From positions 1 through 36,708 of IMG/VR virus record IMGVR_UViG_3300050821_003280: a stretch of 36,708 nucleotides of DNA; one strand, written 5' to 3'. Below, in pieces: positions 1-5,648 of this stretch; within the stretch, counting starts at the first letter, position 1, and every line of letters starts with the position of its first letter. Made by a program: the position numbers and the translations under genes. The notes under the pieces were generated by a model. The model worked only from the letters and a program-made list of their open reading frames with translations. It searched no databases and had not been told where the DNA came from. Source of the DNA: a virus.

Positions 1-243
1 GAAAGCTCAATTTGGCCGGCGCTGACGCTGCTCAGTTTGCTGCCCGGCTGCGCGCTGCAGAAGCCCGACTCACCGCAGCCAATAGCGGTACCGTGCCAAA
101 GGGTGGTGCTGGATCAGAACCTACGGGTGCCGGCCAGGCGGGTAGCGCTGACCAACTTGGACAACTGGTTACTCTCGTTACCGACCTTAGGACCGAGTGC
201 AAAGCCAACGACGACGAGCTCGACGCCCTCGTCGCCCAATTGA
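1..243 (+). CDS. Rz1: Rz1-like outer-membrane spanin lipoprotein (5' end missing)
   Basis: The reading frame enters from the left edge as ESSIWPALTLLSLLPGC, the hydrophobic end of a signal peptide finishing in a lipobox (L-P-G-C, Cys encoded at 49-51). It continues as a Pro/Ser/Thr-rich chain rich in prolines, typical of o-spanins. It lies wholly inside the Rz frame in a different register, the classic nested Rz/Rz1 arrangement, and stops 14 nt before Rz. In this family the mature lipoprotein is anchored in the outer membrane and binds Rz across the periplasm to fuse the membranes at lysis. The start codon is probably just outside the window, since about 17 signal-peptide residues are visible. 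The assignment rests on the lipobox, composition and nesting. Confidence 0.75.
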   Translation, partial: ESSIWPALTLLSLLPGCALQKPDSPQPIAVPCQRVVLDQNLRVPARRVALTNLDNWLLSLPTLGPSAKPTTTSSTPSSPN

Positions 244-257
244 ATCGCCAGCTATGA
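1..257 (+). CDS. Rz: Rz-like inner-membrane spanin (5' end missing)
   Basis: The open frame enters from the left edge (first full codon at 3) and ends in TGA at 255-257. About 84 residues of periplasmic domain are visible: an Ala-rich amphipathic helix (AAQFAARLRAAEARLTAA), a Gly-rich linker, then a second helix containing a Cys (LRTECKANDDELDALVAQL). This helix-linker-helix pattern with a C-terminal Cys fits i-spanins, which dimerise and pair with Rz1 through their C-termini. The transmembrane segment expected at the N-terminus would lie outside the window. Rz1 is nested in the alternative frame. The next gene starts inside its stop codon (ATGA), so the two are probably translationally coupled. 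Confidence 0.7.
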   Translation, partial: KLNLAGADAAQFAARLRAAEARLTAANSGTVPKGGAGSEPTGAGQAGSADQLGQLVTLVTDLRTECKANDDELDALVAQLNRQL

Positions 258-565
258 GAATCGACCGCATACTCGGCGAGATCTTGATCCACATCGCTCG
301 CCAGCAGGAGCGCATCATCCACAACCAGGAGAATATTTTGACACAGCTCGATGATCTGACTCAGGCGCTTACCGACGCCACGGCCGCCACCACGAAGACC
401 TTGGCCGACATCGCGACCGAGGTGGCGAATTTAAACGCAGCCCTGGCCGCTGCATTGGCCGCCAATCCGGCGGTGGACTTGACCGCGGCCATTGCCTCGG
501 CCAAAGCCATCACGGCCCTGGTGACCGCTGCGGACCCCACACCGGCCACCCCGCCAGTACCCTAG
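254..565 (+). CDS. Coiled-coil protein downstream of the spanins, function unknown
   Basis: This 103-residue protein starts at the ATG overlapping the Rz stop (ATGA), the usual coupling in this genome. Residues 1-70 are strongly helical with heptad-like spacing (ILIHIARQQERIIHNQENIL, then LDDLTQAL and ATEVANLNAAL), so an oligomeric coiled coil is likely. An Ala-rich stretch and a Pro/Thr tail (TPATPPVP) follow. There is no signal peptide or membrane segment. It is the last gene of the rightward lysis unit. Its TAG stop at 563-565 shares the CTAG palindrome with the stop of the opposing gene. I do not recognise a family; a small structural or regulatory coiled coil is the most one can say. Confidence 0.6.
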   Translation: MRIDRILGEILIHIARQQERIIHNQENILTQLDDLTQALTDATAATTKTLADIATEVANLNAALAAALAANPAVDLTAAIASAKAITALVTAADPTPATPPVP

Positions 566-879
566 ACCGTGCAGGGAAGAGGATGAGAATCCGCAGGGAC
601 TGCCACCTGCGGATTTTCTTTGGTGAGCTCGCGCCAATCCCAGTCGACGAGCTGCCGACCATCGGGGTCGATCTTCTTGAGCACGACCTCGAGCGCGCAC
701 ACCCCTACTGCGAGCACATAGAAGGGGATCGACGTCATTCCGCGAAAGGCGCACCTGCAGCTACACTCCCGCACGACGGTGCTCATGGTTCCAGGCAGGC
801 AAGCCTCGGGGTATCGGATGCCAGGCACCGCGATCACGATCACTGCATCGCCCGGCTTGAAAGTCACGGCCGCAGCCAT
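562..879 (-). CDS. Small Cys-containing phage protein, last gene of the leftward operon
   Basis: This is a 105-residue protein with an ATG start overlapping the end of the J-domain gene by 16 nt. It opens with a beta-rich segment (FKPGDAVIVIAVPG), then a Cys cluster (ECSCRC, with another Cys near residue 61), and ends with a polar tail (DWDWRELTKENP). The pattern of PGD-V-V-I-A-V-P-G, central cysteines and a late DWREL motif resembles small uncharacterised proteins seen in related phages, possibly a compact beta-barrel. It has no membrane segment. Its final codons carry the terminator of the convergent unit, and its stop interlocks with the opposing stop. Function unknown. Confidence 0.7.
   Translation of the reverse strand: MAAAVTFKPGDAVIVIAVPGIRYPEACLPGTMSTVVRECSCRCAFRGMTSIPFYVLAVGVCALEVVLKKIDPDGRQLVDWDWRELTKENPQVAVPADSHPLPCTV
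588..621 (+). terminator. Intrinsic terminator of the rightward lysis unit
   Basis: A perfect 10-bp stem, AATCCGCAGG (588-597) with CCTGCGGATT (606-615), encloses an 8-nt loop. The stem end and following bases form the T-rich tract ATTTTCTTT. It sits 23 nt after the stop at 563-565 and lies inside the 3' end of the opposing gene, so that gene's last codons also encode the hairpin. Read leftward the hairpin has no T tract, so it looks one-directional. Confidence 0.8.
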
Positions 880-1454
880 CCGATCATCTGCGCCCGCAGG
901 TAATCCTCGAAACGGTAGGACTCGAGGAGCTCGCGCGCACGCTTGGCCGCATCGTTCAATTTTTCGCAGGCCTTCAACGCACTCTCTGCCTCCTCGATAC
1001 GCCGCACGAACACCGGACGCAGGAAGTCCTCCGCGCTGGCGCTCGTCACGAAGGAGCGGCTGCGGGCCTTTAAGGTCTTAATGCGATCGACGTGGTTCGC
1101 GTACGCGGTGATACTGGTCGCTTGGATGGCATCAATGGCCGCGCGCAAAGCCATGATTGGATCACCCCATGGCTCACCGTCGACGATCTTCGAGAGCTCG
1201 GAGGCAAGGAGTCCCTTGGCGATATCGGTGAGATCCCCCTCCTTGCCCGTCTCGCCCGTCTCATCGTACAAGCGCCGGCGAACATCATTCGATAGCAGCG
1301 CATAGGCATCGTTGACCTCCTGCATCTGGCGGGCATCCCCGTCCTGGCGGTCAGGGTGCGCCTCGCTCGATCGCCGGCGGTAGGCCTTCTTGATCTGCTC
1401 CGCGGTGGCGTCCTTCGCCACCCCTAGCACCTCGTAGGGCGTTCTATCGGCCAT
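864..1454 (-). CDS. J-domain (DnaJ-like) co-chaperone
   Basis: This 196-residue protein has a clear N-terminal J domain at residues 5-65: YEVLGVAKDATAEQIKKAYR, the catalytic HPD motif at 33-35 (EAHPDR), and the closing NDAYALLSNDVRRRLYD helix. J domains stimulate the ATPase of Hsp70/DnaK. The rest (70-196) is mostly helical, lacks the Gly/Phe linker and the CxxCxGxG zinc repeats of full DnaJ, and is likely a client- or partner-specific module. No DnaK homologue is visible here, so it would act on the host chaperone, by analogy with polyomavirus T antigen. It overlaps the upstream 28-residue membrane ORF by 11 nt and the downstream gene by 16 nt. The J-domain call is firm; its phage role is inference. 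Confidence 0.85.
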   Translation of the reverse strand: MADRTPYEVLGVAKDATAEQIKKAYRRRSSEAHPDRQDGDARQMQEVNDAYALLSNDVRRRLYDETGETGKEGDLTDIAKGLLASELSKIVDGEPWGDPIMALRAAIDAIQATSITAYANHVDRIKTLKARSRSFVTSASAEDFLRPVFVRRIEEAESALKACEKLNDAAKRARELLESYRFEDYLRAQMIGWLRP

Positions 1455-1530
1455 GGAAGAGGCTCGCGAGATAGGCGATGAAGAGCCACACGCAGGGGAA
1501 GACCACGAAGCACCAGCAGAGCAGCTGCAT
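1444..1530 (-). CDS. 28-residue single-pass membrane micropeptide
   Basis: An ATG at 1530-1528 opens MQLLCWCFVVFPCVWLFIAY, almost entirely a transmembrane helix, followed by LASLFHGR and TAG. It fills the only gap between two leftward genes and overlaps the J-domain start by 11 nt, matching the overlap style of the operon. AGGAGG directly abuts this ATG, which is too close for good initiation. An in-frame GTG 15 nt upstream or ATG 30 nt upstream could be used instead, giving 33 or 38 residues. The three cysteines in the helix are unusual. It could be a holin-like or signalling peptide, or spurious; the case rests on position and hydrophobicity. Confidence 0.5.
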   Translation of the reverse strand: MQLLCWCFVVFPCVWLFIAYLASLFHGR

Positions 1531-1541
1531 CCTCCTATCCC

Positions 1542-1829
1542 TCACGTCTCTTTCTCCCATTTTTGGCATGCCGGCGAGCGCACGAGGATGTCGCTCCCGG
1601 GCCCTCCAGTCCAGCGCGCTCGATTAAGGGCGCACTTGTGGTACACCTTGGCGGTGCGGTTTGGATTGTGAGCATGGTGCTGGCAGCTACCGCACGTCTC
1701 GCCTGCCGGCCCAGTGCCTGGGATACCGGCGTAACCTTTGCGCACCCCTTTCATCTTCCCGGCACCCATCGCGGTTTGCGCTGGCACCGGCCCGAAGAGG
1801 TCGACCTCAGCCACGTTCAGCGCTGGCAT
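1542..1829 (-). CDS. Small four-cysteine (zinc-binding-like) phage protein
   Basis: This 95-residue protein has a conserved-looking core KGYAGIPGTGPAGETCGSCQHH followed by KVYHKC and SPACQKWE. Cysteines fall at about 46, 49, 66 and 88, a CxxC plus two spaced cysteines, consistent with one zinc site or a small disulfide fold. The GTGPAGETCGSC signature recurs in small proteins of many tailed phages of Gram-negative bacteria whose function is unknown. The start at 1829 overlaps the upstream gene by 23 nt. An alternative ATG at 1769 keeps all the cysteines and cannot be excluded. Confidence 0.7.
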   Translation of the reverse strand: MPALNVAEVDLFGPVPAQTAMGAGKMKGVRKGYAGIPGTGPAGETCGSCQHHAHNPNRTAKVYHKCALNRARWTGGPGSDILVRSPACQKWEKET

Positions 1830-2067
1830 CAGATTGTGGCGAAATGGTTATGCCGGGTTTGGCCGGTTCGCCGATGAAGCTGTCAGGAACGAACGCAACC
1901 AGCGCCTTCATTTGCGGCAATGTGCCGTGCGGCTGCTCGCCGAATAGTTCCACGTAACCGGCCCATGCGGCCTGCAGCGCCATCGCAAGTCGATCTTTCG
2001 GCGTAATGATGTCCTTGGATAGCATCAGAGTCTCGATTCGCTTCGTGATCATCATTCGTTTAGCCAT
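1807..2067 (-). CDS. Hypothetical protein, 86 residues
   Basis: The start was set at the ATG at 2067, which overlaps the stop of the upstream gene (ATGGCTAA) and gives MAKRMMITKRIETLMLSKD. A helical segment (DRLAMALQAAWAGYVELFGE) and a Pro-rich, acidic C-terminus follow. The frame extends further upstream, but that extension lies over the end of the neighbour and reads as non-native sequence. No membrane segment, cysteine motif or known domain is visible. The product is unrecognised and known only as a member of the coupled leftward operon. Confidence 0.6.
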   Translation of the reverse strand: MAKRMMITKRIETLMLSKDIITPKDRLAMALQAAWAGYVELFGEQPHGTLPQMKALVAFVPDSFIGEPAKPGITISPQSDASAERG

Positions 2068-2428
2068 CGACAGCGCCTCCGCTGGCAGGAGAGCCACTAG
2101 CCATCTGCGGCGGGGGATCATCAAGCAGCCGCAGTACTAGGTCTCGGGCGAAATGAACGTCGCGGCGCACGCCAGTTGTACTTGTCGGCAGCGCCAAGCC
2201 GGACAGGTATTCCAGCCACATCAAGTGGTCCTCAGCCGCGCCGAGCGACATGGCAATCCTGTGTAGGTCGCCAAGCTTGATCTGTATTGGCCTCGAATAG
2301 CGCTCGTTGTATTGCGGGCGACCCAGGCAAGCCTCTTTGAACAGACGCAGTCCTTCGGCCTGGTCTTTGAATGGCACTCCGTCGCGGGTAACGACCAAAT
2401 CGCTTTCCGGCTTACTTGCTGCGGTCAT
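2060..2428 (-). CDS. Hypothetical soluble protein, 122 residues
   Basis: The ATG at 2428 is preceded by GGAGGAG at good spacing, so it was preferred to longer in-frame starts reaching 2521. The product begins MTAASKPESDLVVTRDGVPF and continues as a mainly helical, charged protein (DQAEGLRLFKEACLGRPQYN, LGDLHRIAMSLGAAEDHLMW). A central region contains ARDLVLRLLDDPPP, and the C-terminus is Gly/Ser/Pro-rich. It overlaps the P-loop gene by 17 nt and the following gene by 8 nt. No catalytic motif was recognised. Confidence 0.6.
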   Translation of the reverse strand: MTAASKPESDLVVTRDGVPFKDQAEGLRLFKEACLGRPQYNERYSRPIQIKLGDLHRIAMSLGAAEDHLMWLEYLSGLALPTSTTGVRRDVHFARDLVLRLLDDPPPQMASGSPASGGAVDG

Positions 2429-2747
2429 GTTCCACTCCTCCATCGGACTGTGACCTAACGCGAATCTTGGCTGCGTGCCAGCGATCCCACTGTGCATCGG
2501 TGAACCTCGTATCTGGGTCACGTATCAGCCCGGTCATATCTAGTCCTGCCCATCGGTGATCCTCGATCCACTCGGGGCTGACAATCTTCAAATCCTCCCG
2601 GCCAAGATGTCGCGCGAGGGCTTTGGGGTAATCGAGGTGATGATTGACCCAGACGAATACCGCGCCCTTGGGAGCCGCCTGCATGGCCCGCGTTGTCTTG
2701 CCAGAGCCCCTGTCTGGACCCCCCAGCCCGACAATTTTAATTCCCAT
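2412..2747 (-). CDS. Small P-loop NTPase-like protein
   Basis: This 111-residue protein begins with a beta strand and a Walker A loop: IKIVGLGGPDRGSGKTTRAM, with the GxxxxGKT core at residues 10-18. The following strand AVFVWVNHHLDYPKALAR has the spacing expected of a compact P-loop fold. No convincing Walker B with consecutive acidic residues is visible; SPEWIEDHRWAGLDMTGL is the nearest candidate. Small stand-alone P-loop proteins of this type are common in phage early regions, with no agreed role. The start is supported by a GGGGGAG ribosome binding site 3 nt before the ATG. It overlaps its neighbours by 11 and 17 nt. Confidence 0.7.
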   Translation of the reverse strand: MGIKIVGLGGPDRGSGKTTRAMQAAPKGAVFVWVNHHLDYPKALARHLGREDLKIVSPEWIEDHRWAGLDMTGLIRDPDTRFTDAQWDRWHAAKIRVRSQSDGGVEHDRSK

Positions 2748-2964
2748 GTTCTCCCCCTGTATTACGTTCTGTCAGAATATCCAGATCAGCCACCCAAGTT
2801 TTGCGACCTTCCGCAACGGCAAAAGGTCTCTCGCGTAACAACAGCGCCTCTAGCGCGTCGATGTGGCACATCCAGCAACGTATGCCAGCTTTTGTCAGCC
2901 GATCAAACTTGGCGAAATATTCCAATGAGGTCTGCCCGGTTGGATGCACGTGAACGCAACTCAT
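2737..2964 (-). CDS. Hypothetical protein with CxxC motif, 75 residues
   Basis: The ATG at 2964 overlaps the TGA of the preceding gene (ATGA). The product is MSCVHVHPTGQTSLEYFAKF followed by DRLTKAGIRCWMCHIDALEA, so one Cys sits near the N-terminus and a CWMC pair near residues 30-33 next to His residues. One metal site is possible but incomplete. A mixed alpha/beta remainder (VAEGRKTWVADLDILTERN) ends the protein. It overlaps the P-loop gene by 11 nt. No family recognised. Confidence 0.55.
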   Translation of the reverse strand: MSCVHVHPTGQTSLEYFAKFDRLTKAGIRCWMCHIDALEALLLRERPFAVAEGRKTWVADLDILTERNTGGEHGN

Positions 2965-3242
2965 TTTTCATTCGCCTCTGGATTGGCTTGTGACGGTAGC
3001 GGCGCTATGACTATCACCTGGCCATTAAGCGTCTGGTAGGTGTGCGTGATCTGCATCTGGTAGTCCAAGCCCGGATAACGCATCAGGATCGCGCTAACGG
3101 TGAACTTGGAGCGGCGCATCTCTTCCATGGTGATCCTCATGCGCTCGACTCGCTGAAGCATGTCCTGACGCCACTGCTCAAGCTCAAAGACCTCTCGCTT
3201 GAGGGCTTGGATCTGATCGACTGCACCGCCTGGTACGCTCAT
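2961..3242 (-). CDS. Coiled-coil hypothetical protein, 93 residues
   Basis: The start was placed at the ATG at 3242, which overlaps the upstream stop as ATGA. The open frame continues 63 nt upstream but only across the neighbour. After MSVPGGAVDQ a long helix (IQALKREVFELEQWRQDMLQ onward to about residue 50) has clear heptad spacing. The C-terminal third is beta-rich (YQMQITHTYQTLNGQVIVIA) and Pro-ended. It overlaps the next gene by 4 nt. It may be an oligomeric regulator or inhibitor, but nothing in the sequence decides this. Confidence 0.6.
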   Translation of the reverse strand: MSVPGGAVDQIQALKREVFELEQWRQDMLQRVERMRITMEEMRRSKFTVSAILMRYPGLDYQMQITHTYQTLNGQVIVIAPLPSQANPEANEK

Positions 3243-3520
3243 TCGCCACCTTTGGATTGAGGAGATGTCAAAGCATCGAACTGCTCTTCGCCGCACTGCG
3301 TACACCTAGCAATAGGGCGCCGCGAGACAAGTGAGCGGTTGAGTTCTACCGCGTAATAAATTGGCAGCCAAACGTGGCCGCATCGCTTTGCAATGCTACC
3401 CAAATACCGCTGTATGGGTGCCGCTTCGTACTTGACCGTATTGAGGGCGTCTACTTTGCGCTTGTCGTAGGTCTCGAACAGAGCTTCCCCGGTCGCCTTA
3501 TTGCGGACAACCCAGCTCAT
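3239..3520 (-). CDS. Conserved-type phage protein with C-terminal CxxC knuckle
   Basis: This 93-residue protein opens MSWVVRNKATGEALFETYDK, a beta-hairpin-like start that I recognise as recurring in small phage proteins of unknown function. A helix (KVDALNTVKYEAAPIQRYL) follows, then a Cys at 47 and an RCTQCGEE knuckle at 73-76. With H49 this could form a single zinc site. It couples to both neighbours by ATGA overlaps. The N-terminal part resembles the usual short form of the family; the zinc-ribbon-like tail looks like an added piece. Function unknown. Confidence 0.65.
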   Translation of the reverse strand: MSWVVRNKATGEALFETYDKRKVDALNTVKYEAAPIQRYLGSIAKRCGHVWLPIYYAVELNRSLVSRRPIARCTQCGEEQFDALTSPQSKGGE

Positions 3521-3672
3521 TCAGACTTTCCTGTTGAAGTAGGAGGAGGCACTTTGCGCCAAACATCCGGCCCGATCCACACTAGATCATGCTGGTGAGG
3601 TTTCCACTTCCCCTCGGACGCTGGCGGCGGATCGAGCAGCAACCGCCAGTGCTCCTTTTTCATCGTCTTCAT
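3517..3672 (-). CDS. 51-residue hypothetical protein
   Basis: A short gene with a strong ribosome binding site (CGGAGGGGAAA) before the ATG at 3672 and an ATGA overlap into the next gene. The product, MKTMKKEHWRLLLDPPPASE then GKWKPHQHDLVWIGPDVWRK and a Pro/Thr tail, is rich in Trp, Pro and Lys and has no hydrophobic segment. Its start lies in the stop of the preceding 49-residue gene. Coupling and the ribosome binding site make it convincing despite its size. No family recognised. Confidence 0.65.
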   Translation of the reverse strand: MKTMKKEHWRLLLDPPPASEGKWKPHQHDLVWIGPDVWRKVPPPTSTGKSE

Positions 3673-3818
3673 TTTCCCCTCCGCAGCGGCAGCTGCATCT
3701 GCCGCAAGTTATGGTTGACGATAAAGCGCAGCAGGCAGGCGGCCGAGCACCATCCTACCGACAGATCAGCAAACGCTGCCGGCAACCACCGGCCGCAGCC
3801 GCGACAGTGTTGCTTCAA
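3669..3818 (-). CDS. 49-residue CxxC...CxxxC zinc-ribbon-like protein with TTG start
   Basis: Initiation is inferred at TTG 3818-3816, which overlaps the upstream stop as TTGA; the stop overlaps the next ATG as ATGA. This exactly fills the space between two genes. The product begins MKQHCRGCGRWLPAAFADLS and continues to GWCSAACLLRF, placing cysteines at 5, 8, 24 and 28, a compact CxxC-x15-CxxxC zinc-ribbon or treble-clef pattern. A basic tail (LRQMQLPLRRGK) may bind nucleic acid. It is short and lacks a conventional start, but its position and Cys spacing support it. Confidence 0.6.
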   Translation of the reverse strand: MKQHCRGCGRWLPAAFADLSVGWCSAACLLRFIVNHNLRQMQLPLRRGK

Positions 3819-4072
3819 TGACTCGTCCCCTTCATCTCGCGCACCACCTCGAGGTTGTCCGCGTCCTCAAGATCATCGCCCCCGCAATTCGGACAGAACA
3901 CCTCGATGAGCACGAGCTCATCCTCGAAGGTGGGATCGACGAGGGCACGCGCCTGGTCGAACGTGGTCACGCGCGACATCGCTTCGGCGAGGGAATCGGC
4001 GCCATCGAACGGCTCAGCGTCCTGCTCGTCAAATTCGTGCTCGCAGTCAAGGCAAATGAGTCTGCGGATCAT
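3815..4072 (-). CDS. Acidic zinc-ribbon protein, 85 residues
   Basis: The ATG at 4072 overlaps the upstream stop (ATGA) and follows a GGGGTGG ribosome binding site. Two CxxC knuckles, at residues 7-10 (ICLDCE) and 60-63 (FCPNCGG), flank a very acidic helical middle (DEQDAEPFDGADSLAEAMSR). This is a two-knuckle zinc ribbon split by an insert. The high acidity argues against direct DNA binding and suggests a protein partner or DNA mimicry, which is inference. It couples to the next gene through the TTGA overlap. Confidence 0.7.
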   Translation of the reverse strand: MIRRLICLDCEHEFDEQDAEPFDGADSLAEAMSRVTTFDQARALVDPTFEDELVLIEVFCPNCGGDDLEDADNLEVVREMKGTSH

Positions 4073-4311
4073 ATCCACCCCTGCCCATAAGGCACTTTGA
4101 ACCAACGCGTTTTAGCGCGCAGTGCTGCTTGGCGCTGGCGCTCGAGAGCCCGCAGAAATTGCCTAGCCGCGAGCCGGCGCTCGGCAATCCCCGCATCGAA
4201 GAGGCGGCGCAAGATCGGTGGCCAGGGATCTAAGCAATCCTCCTCGCAGGACTCCCATTTCGCCCGCCACGCGATTAGGAGCGCGGCGTTGCGCGCCTCG
4301 ATCTCACGCAC
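4069..4311 (-). CDS. Basic helical hypothetical protein, about 80 residues
   Basis: The start is GTG 4311-4309, overlapping the preceding stop as GTGCGTGA; a TTG one codon earlier is the alternative. The product is mostly helix: REIEARNAALLIAWRAKWES, CEEDCLDPWPPILRRLFDAG, then the Arg/Gln/Ala-rich AARQFLRALERQRQAALRAK and a short aromatic tail (WFKVPYGQGW). Net charge is basic in the C-terminal half. It overlaps the zinc-ribbon gene as ATGA. Not recognised. Confidence 0.55.
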   Translation of the reverse strand: MREIEARNAALLIAWRAKWESCEEDCLDPWPPILRRLFDAGIAERRLAARQFLRALERQRQAALRAKTRWFKVPYGQGWI

Positions 4312-4411
4312 CAATCACCAAGCGGTAGGCGCTCGTGAAATCGACGCACGACACCAGCGGCTGCTCACCGGCGAACACGGTCCAGTAGCCGGCGAGCCAG
4401 CGGATGCTCAC
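4304..4411 (-). CDS. 35-residue hypothetical protein, GTG start
   Basis: The frame is open back to 4495, but the likely start is GTG 4411-4409, which overlaps the upstream stop as GTGA. The longer version would lie almost entirely over the neighbour and lacks a ribosome binding site. The resulting peptide, MSIRWLAGYWTVFAGEQPLV then SCVDFTSAYRLVIGA, is aromatic-rich with beta-strand propensity. It overlaps the following gene by 8 nt. The short form is favoured by coupling only. Confidence 0.5.
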   Translation of the reverse strand: MSIRWLAGYWTVFAGEQPLVSCVDFTSAYRLVIGA

Positions 4412-4608
4412 GAGCGGCGCGCCGTCTTCTTGGCCGATTGCCAGTCGCGGATGCTCATGCCGTACGGCGCCCGCCAGCTTGAATACCAGCCCCACTTCGA
4501 GGGTGTGAGCGCGTCACCTCCAGCGCGAGCGCGACCGCTGAAACCGCGGCGGATGTTCATCGACTTTGCGCGCCGGCGAGCCCGAGCTTGACGTTTTGCT
4601 AACTGCAT
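4408..4608 (-). CDS. Basic 66-residue hypothetical protein
   Basis: The ATG at 4608 has one of the best ribosome binding sites in the operon (CAGGAGGACCAA). The product is highly basic: MQLAKRQARARRRAKSMNIR, a Gly-rich middle, an aromatic segment (WGWYSSWRAPYGMSIRDW) and a Lys/Arg tail, suggesting nucleic-acid contact. Its first 95 nt overlap the 3' part of the upstream 65-residue gene, much longer than the usual 4-nt overlaps. The stop couples to the next GTG as GTGA. No family recognised. Confidence 0.6.
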   Translation of the reverse strand: MQLAKRQARARRRAKSMNIRRGFSGRARAGGDALTPSKWGWYSSWRAPYGMSIRDWQSAKKTARRS

Positions 4609-4711
4609 TTGGTCCTCCTGGGTAGATCACATAACTGTCGTTCAAACGGCGCGCGAGCCAAGCCTGCCGCATCCGGCGCTTACTGCTTGGCTCGCGACGC
4701 AGATAACTCAT
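4514..4711 (-). CDS. Basic 65-residue hypothetical protein overlapping the next gene by 95 nt
   Basis: The ATG at 4711 overlaps the upstream stop as ATGA. The first half, MSYLRREPSSKRRMRQAWLA followed by RRLNDSYVIYPGG, reads as a native basic helix and strand. The second half (SKTSSSGSPARKVDEHPPRF) is low-complexity and is encoded by DNA that also encodes the next gene in another frame. Either both frames are used, or this gene was extended by loss of an earlier stop. Function unknown. Confidence 0.5.
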   Translation of the reverse strand: MSYLRREPSSKRRMRQAWLARRLNDSYVIYPGGPNAVSKTSSSGSPARKVDEHPPRFQRSRSRWR

Positions 4712-5205
4712 AGCTGGGTCTTCTCTTTGATCAGGATGCCCTCGTTATCGAAGTCCCAATCCCGAATGGCCTTCGCCTCACGGGTCGGCAGGAAGCGCCA
4801 CTCAACCCCTTGCGCGTGACCAGAGGCGAGCAGTTGCAGATGGCCCGGTACCGCAGCGCGATCGTATTCGGTGAGCGTGATCGAGTCGCCCTTGCCGAGT
4901 TTCTTCAAGCGCGCGAAGTGCCAGGCGGTCACGATGGCGATCTTCATCCAGCGACCCTGCAGCTCTGAAACCGTGGCGCGGTGCTGGCCGAGCTCCGGCG
5001 CGCTTAATCGCTTCGCGAGCGCCACGCTGATGAACTGCAGCGTGATCTTCTCCGAATCCCGATACTCGCGTAAGACCCGATCGGTCGGGAGCGTGGCCAT
5101 ATCCTCAGGGAAGATCACGAAGCCATTGGGTGCGAGCTTCCAGATCATCGTGACGGCAATCTCGGGCCAGCCCCAAGAGAGCTCGGGTTTTTTCGCTTTA
5201 GCCAT
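4708..5205 (-). CDS. Hypothetical soluble protein, 165 residues
   Basis: The ATG at 5205 was chosen because it overlaps the upstream stop by 8 nt (ATGGCTAA) and gives a native-looking start, MAKAKKPELSWGWPEIAVTM. The frame is open to 5547, but that extension is Arg/Ser-rich and lies over another gene. The body is alpha/beta with charged helices (VLREYRDSEKITLQFISVAL, MKIAIVTAWHFARLKKLGKG) and an acidic C-terminus (WDFDNEGILIKEKTQL). It is one of the larger proteins of the operon and has no motif I can name. Confidence 0.65.
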   Translation of the reverse strand: MAKAKKPELSWGWPEIAVTMIWKLAPNGFVIFPEDMATLPTDRVLREYRDSEKITLQFISVALAKRLSAPELGQHRATVSELQGRWMKIAIVTAWHFARLKKLGKGDSITLTEYDRAAVPGHLQLLASGHAQGVEWRFLPTREAKAIRDWDFDNEGILIKEKTQL

Positions 5206-5476
5206 CGAGTGGGCGCCCCCGTTGATTGTCTTTGATGCGCTCGATCTGCATAGGCAGCGCAATGCGCACCATAGCGACGTGGTTCGCGAGCAGCTGCTCC
5301 ATGATCTCCTCGCCGCCCTGGTAGTGCCCGGCGATCCATTGGCCCAAGCAATCCAAGAGCGCCGCGCCTTGGGCAGCGCGCGGGTGACCCGCGAGGAGTT
5401 CCCCCATCTTGCGCGCGAGCTCCATCGAGTCCTCGACCATCTTCGCGATGGCCGCATCGAAACGTTGATCATCCAT
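5198..5476 (-). CDS. Helical hypothetical protein, 92 residues
   Basis: The product starts MDDQRFDAAIAKMVEDSMEL and is helical nearly throughout, with amphipathic segments (ARKMGELLAGHPRAAQGAAL, GGEEIMEQLLANHVAMVRIA) and one Cys near residue 43. No membrane segment or signal is visible. It overlaps the preceding membrane-protein gene and the following gene by 8 nt each. The pattern suits a small helical-bundle protein of the kind common in phage early regions. Not recognised. Confidence 0.65.
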   Translation of the reverse strand: MDDQRFDAAIAKMVEDSMELARKMGELLAGHPRAAQGAALLDCLGQWIAGHYQGGEEIMEQLLANHVAMVRIALPMQIERIKDNQRGRPLDG

Positions 5477-5648
5477 ACCGGAACCTCCGCGGCAGCAGCC
5501 GAGACATCACCCACCCGAGGGCCCAGCACGGCCAGAGAAGCAGCCACGCGATGGCGAAGGTTACCAACCCGCCGGCCACCAGTGCGAGGACCAACATGAA
5601 CACGCCGACCAGCAGCGCGACCGGGAACAAAAGGATTTCTATGATCAT
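5469..5648 (-). CDS. Two-helix membrane protein, 59 residues
   Basis: The ATG at 5648 overlaps the upstream stop as ATGA, so the longer open frame back to 5735 was trimmed. The product is nearly all hydrophobic: IIEILLFPVALLVGVFMLVL and FAIAWLLLWPCWALGWVM form two transmembrane helices joined by AGG, and a basic tail (SRLLPRRFRYG) would stay in the cytoplasm. Size and topology resemble small holin or superinfection-exclusion proteins. The location in the leftward operon, far from the spanins, favours an early membrane-modifying role over a holin. This is inference. Confidence 0.65.
   Translation of the reverse strand: MIIEILLFPVALLVGVFMLVLALVAGGLVTFAIAWLLLWPCWALGWVMSRLLPRRFRYG

Noticed and set aside
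4304-4495. 63-residue version of the 35-residue gene
   Set aside because: The upstream part lies entirely over the neighbouring gene and has no ribosome binding site. The GTG in the GTGA overlap is the better start.
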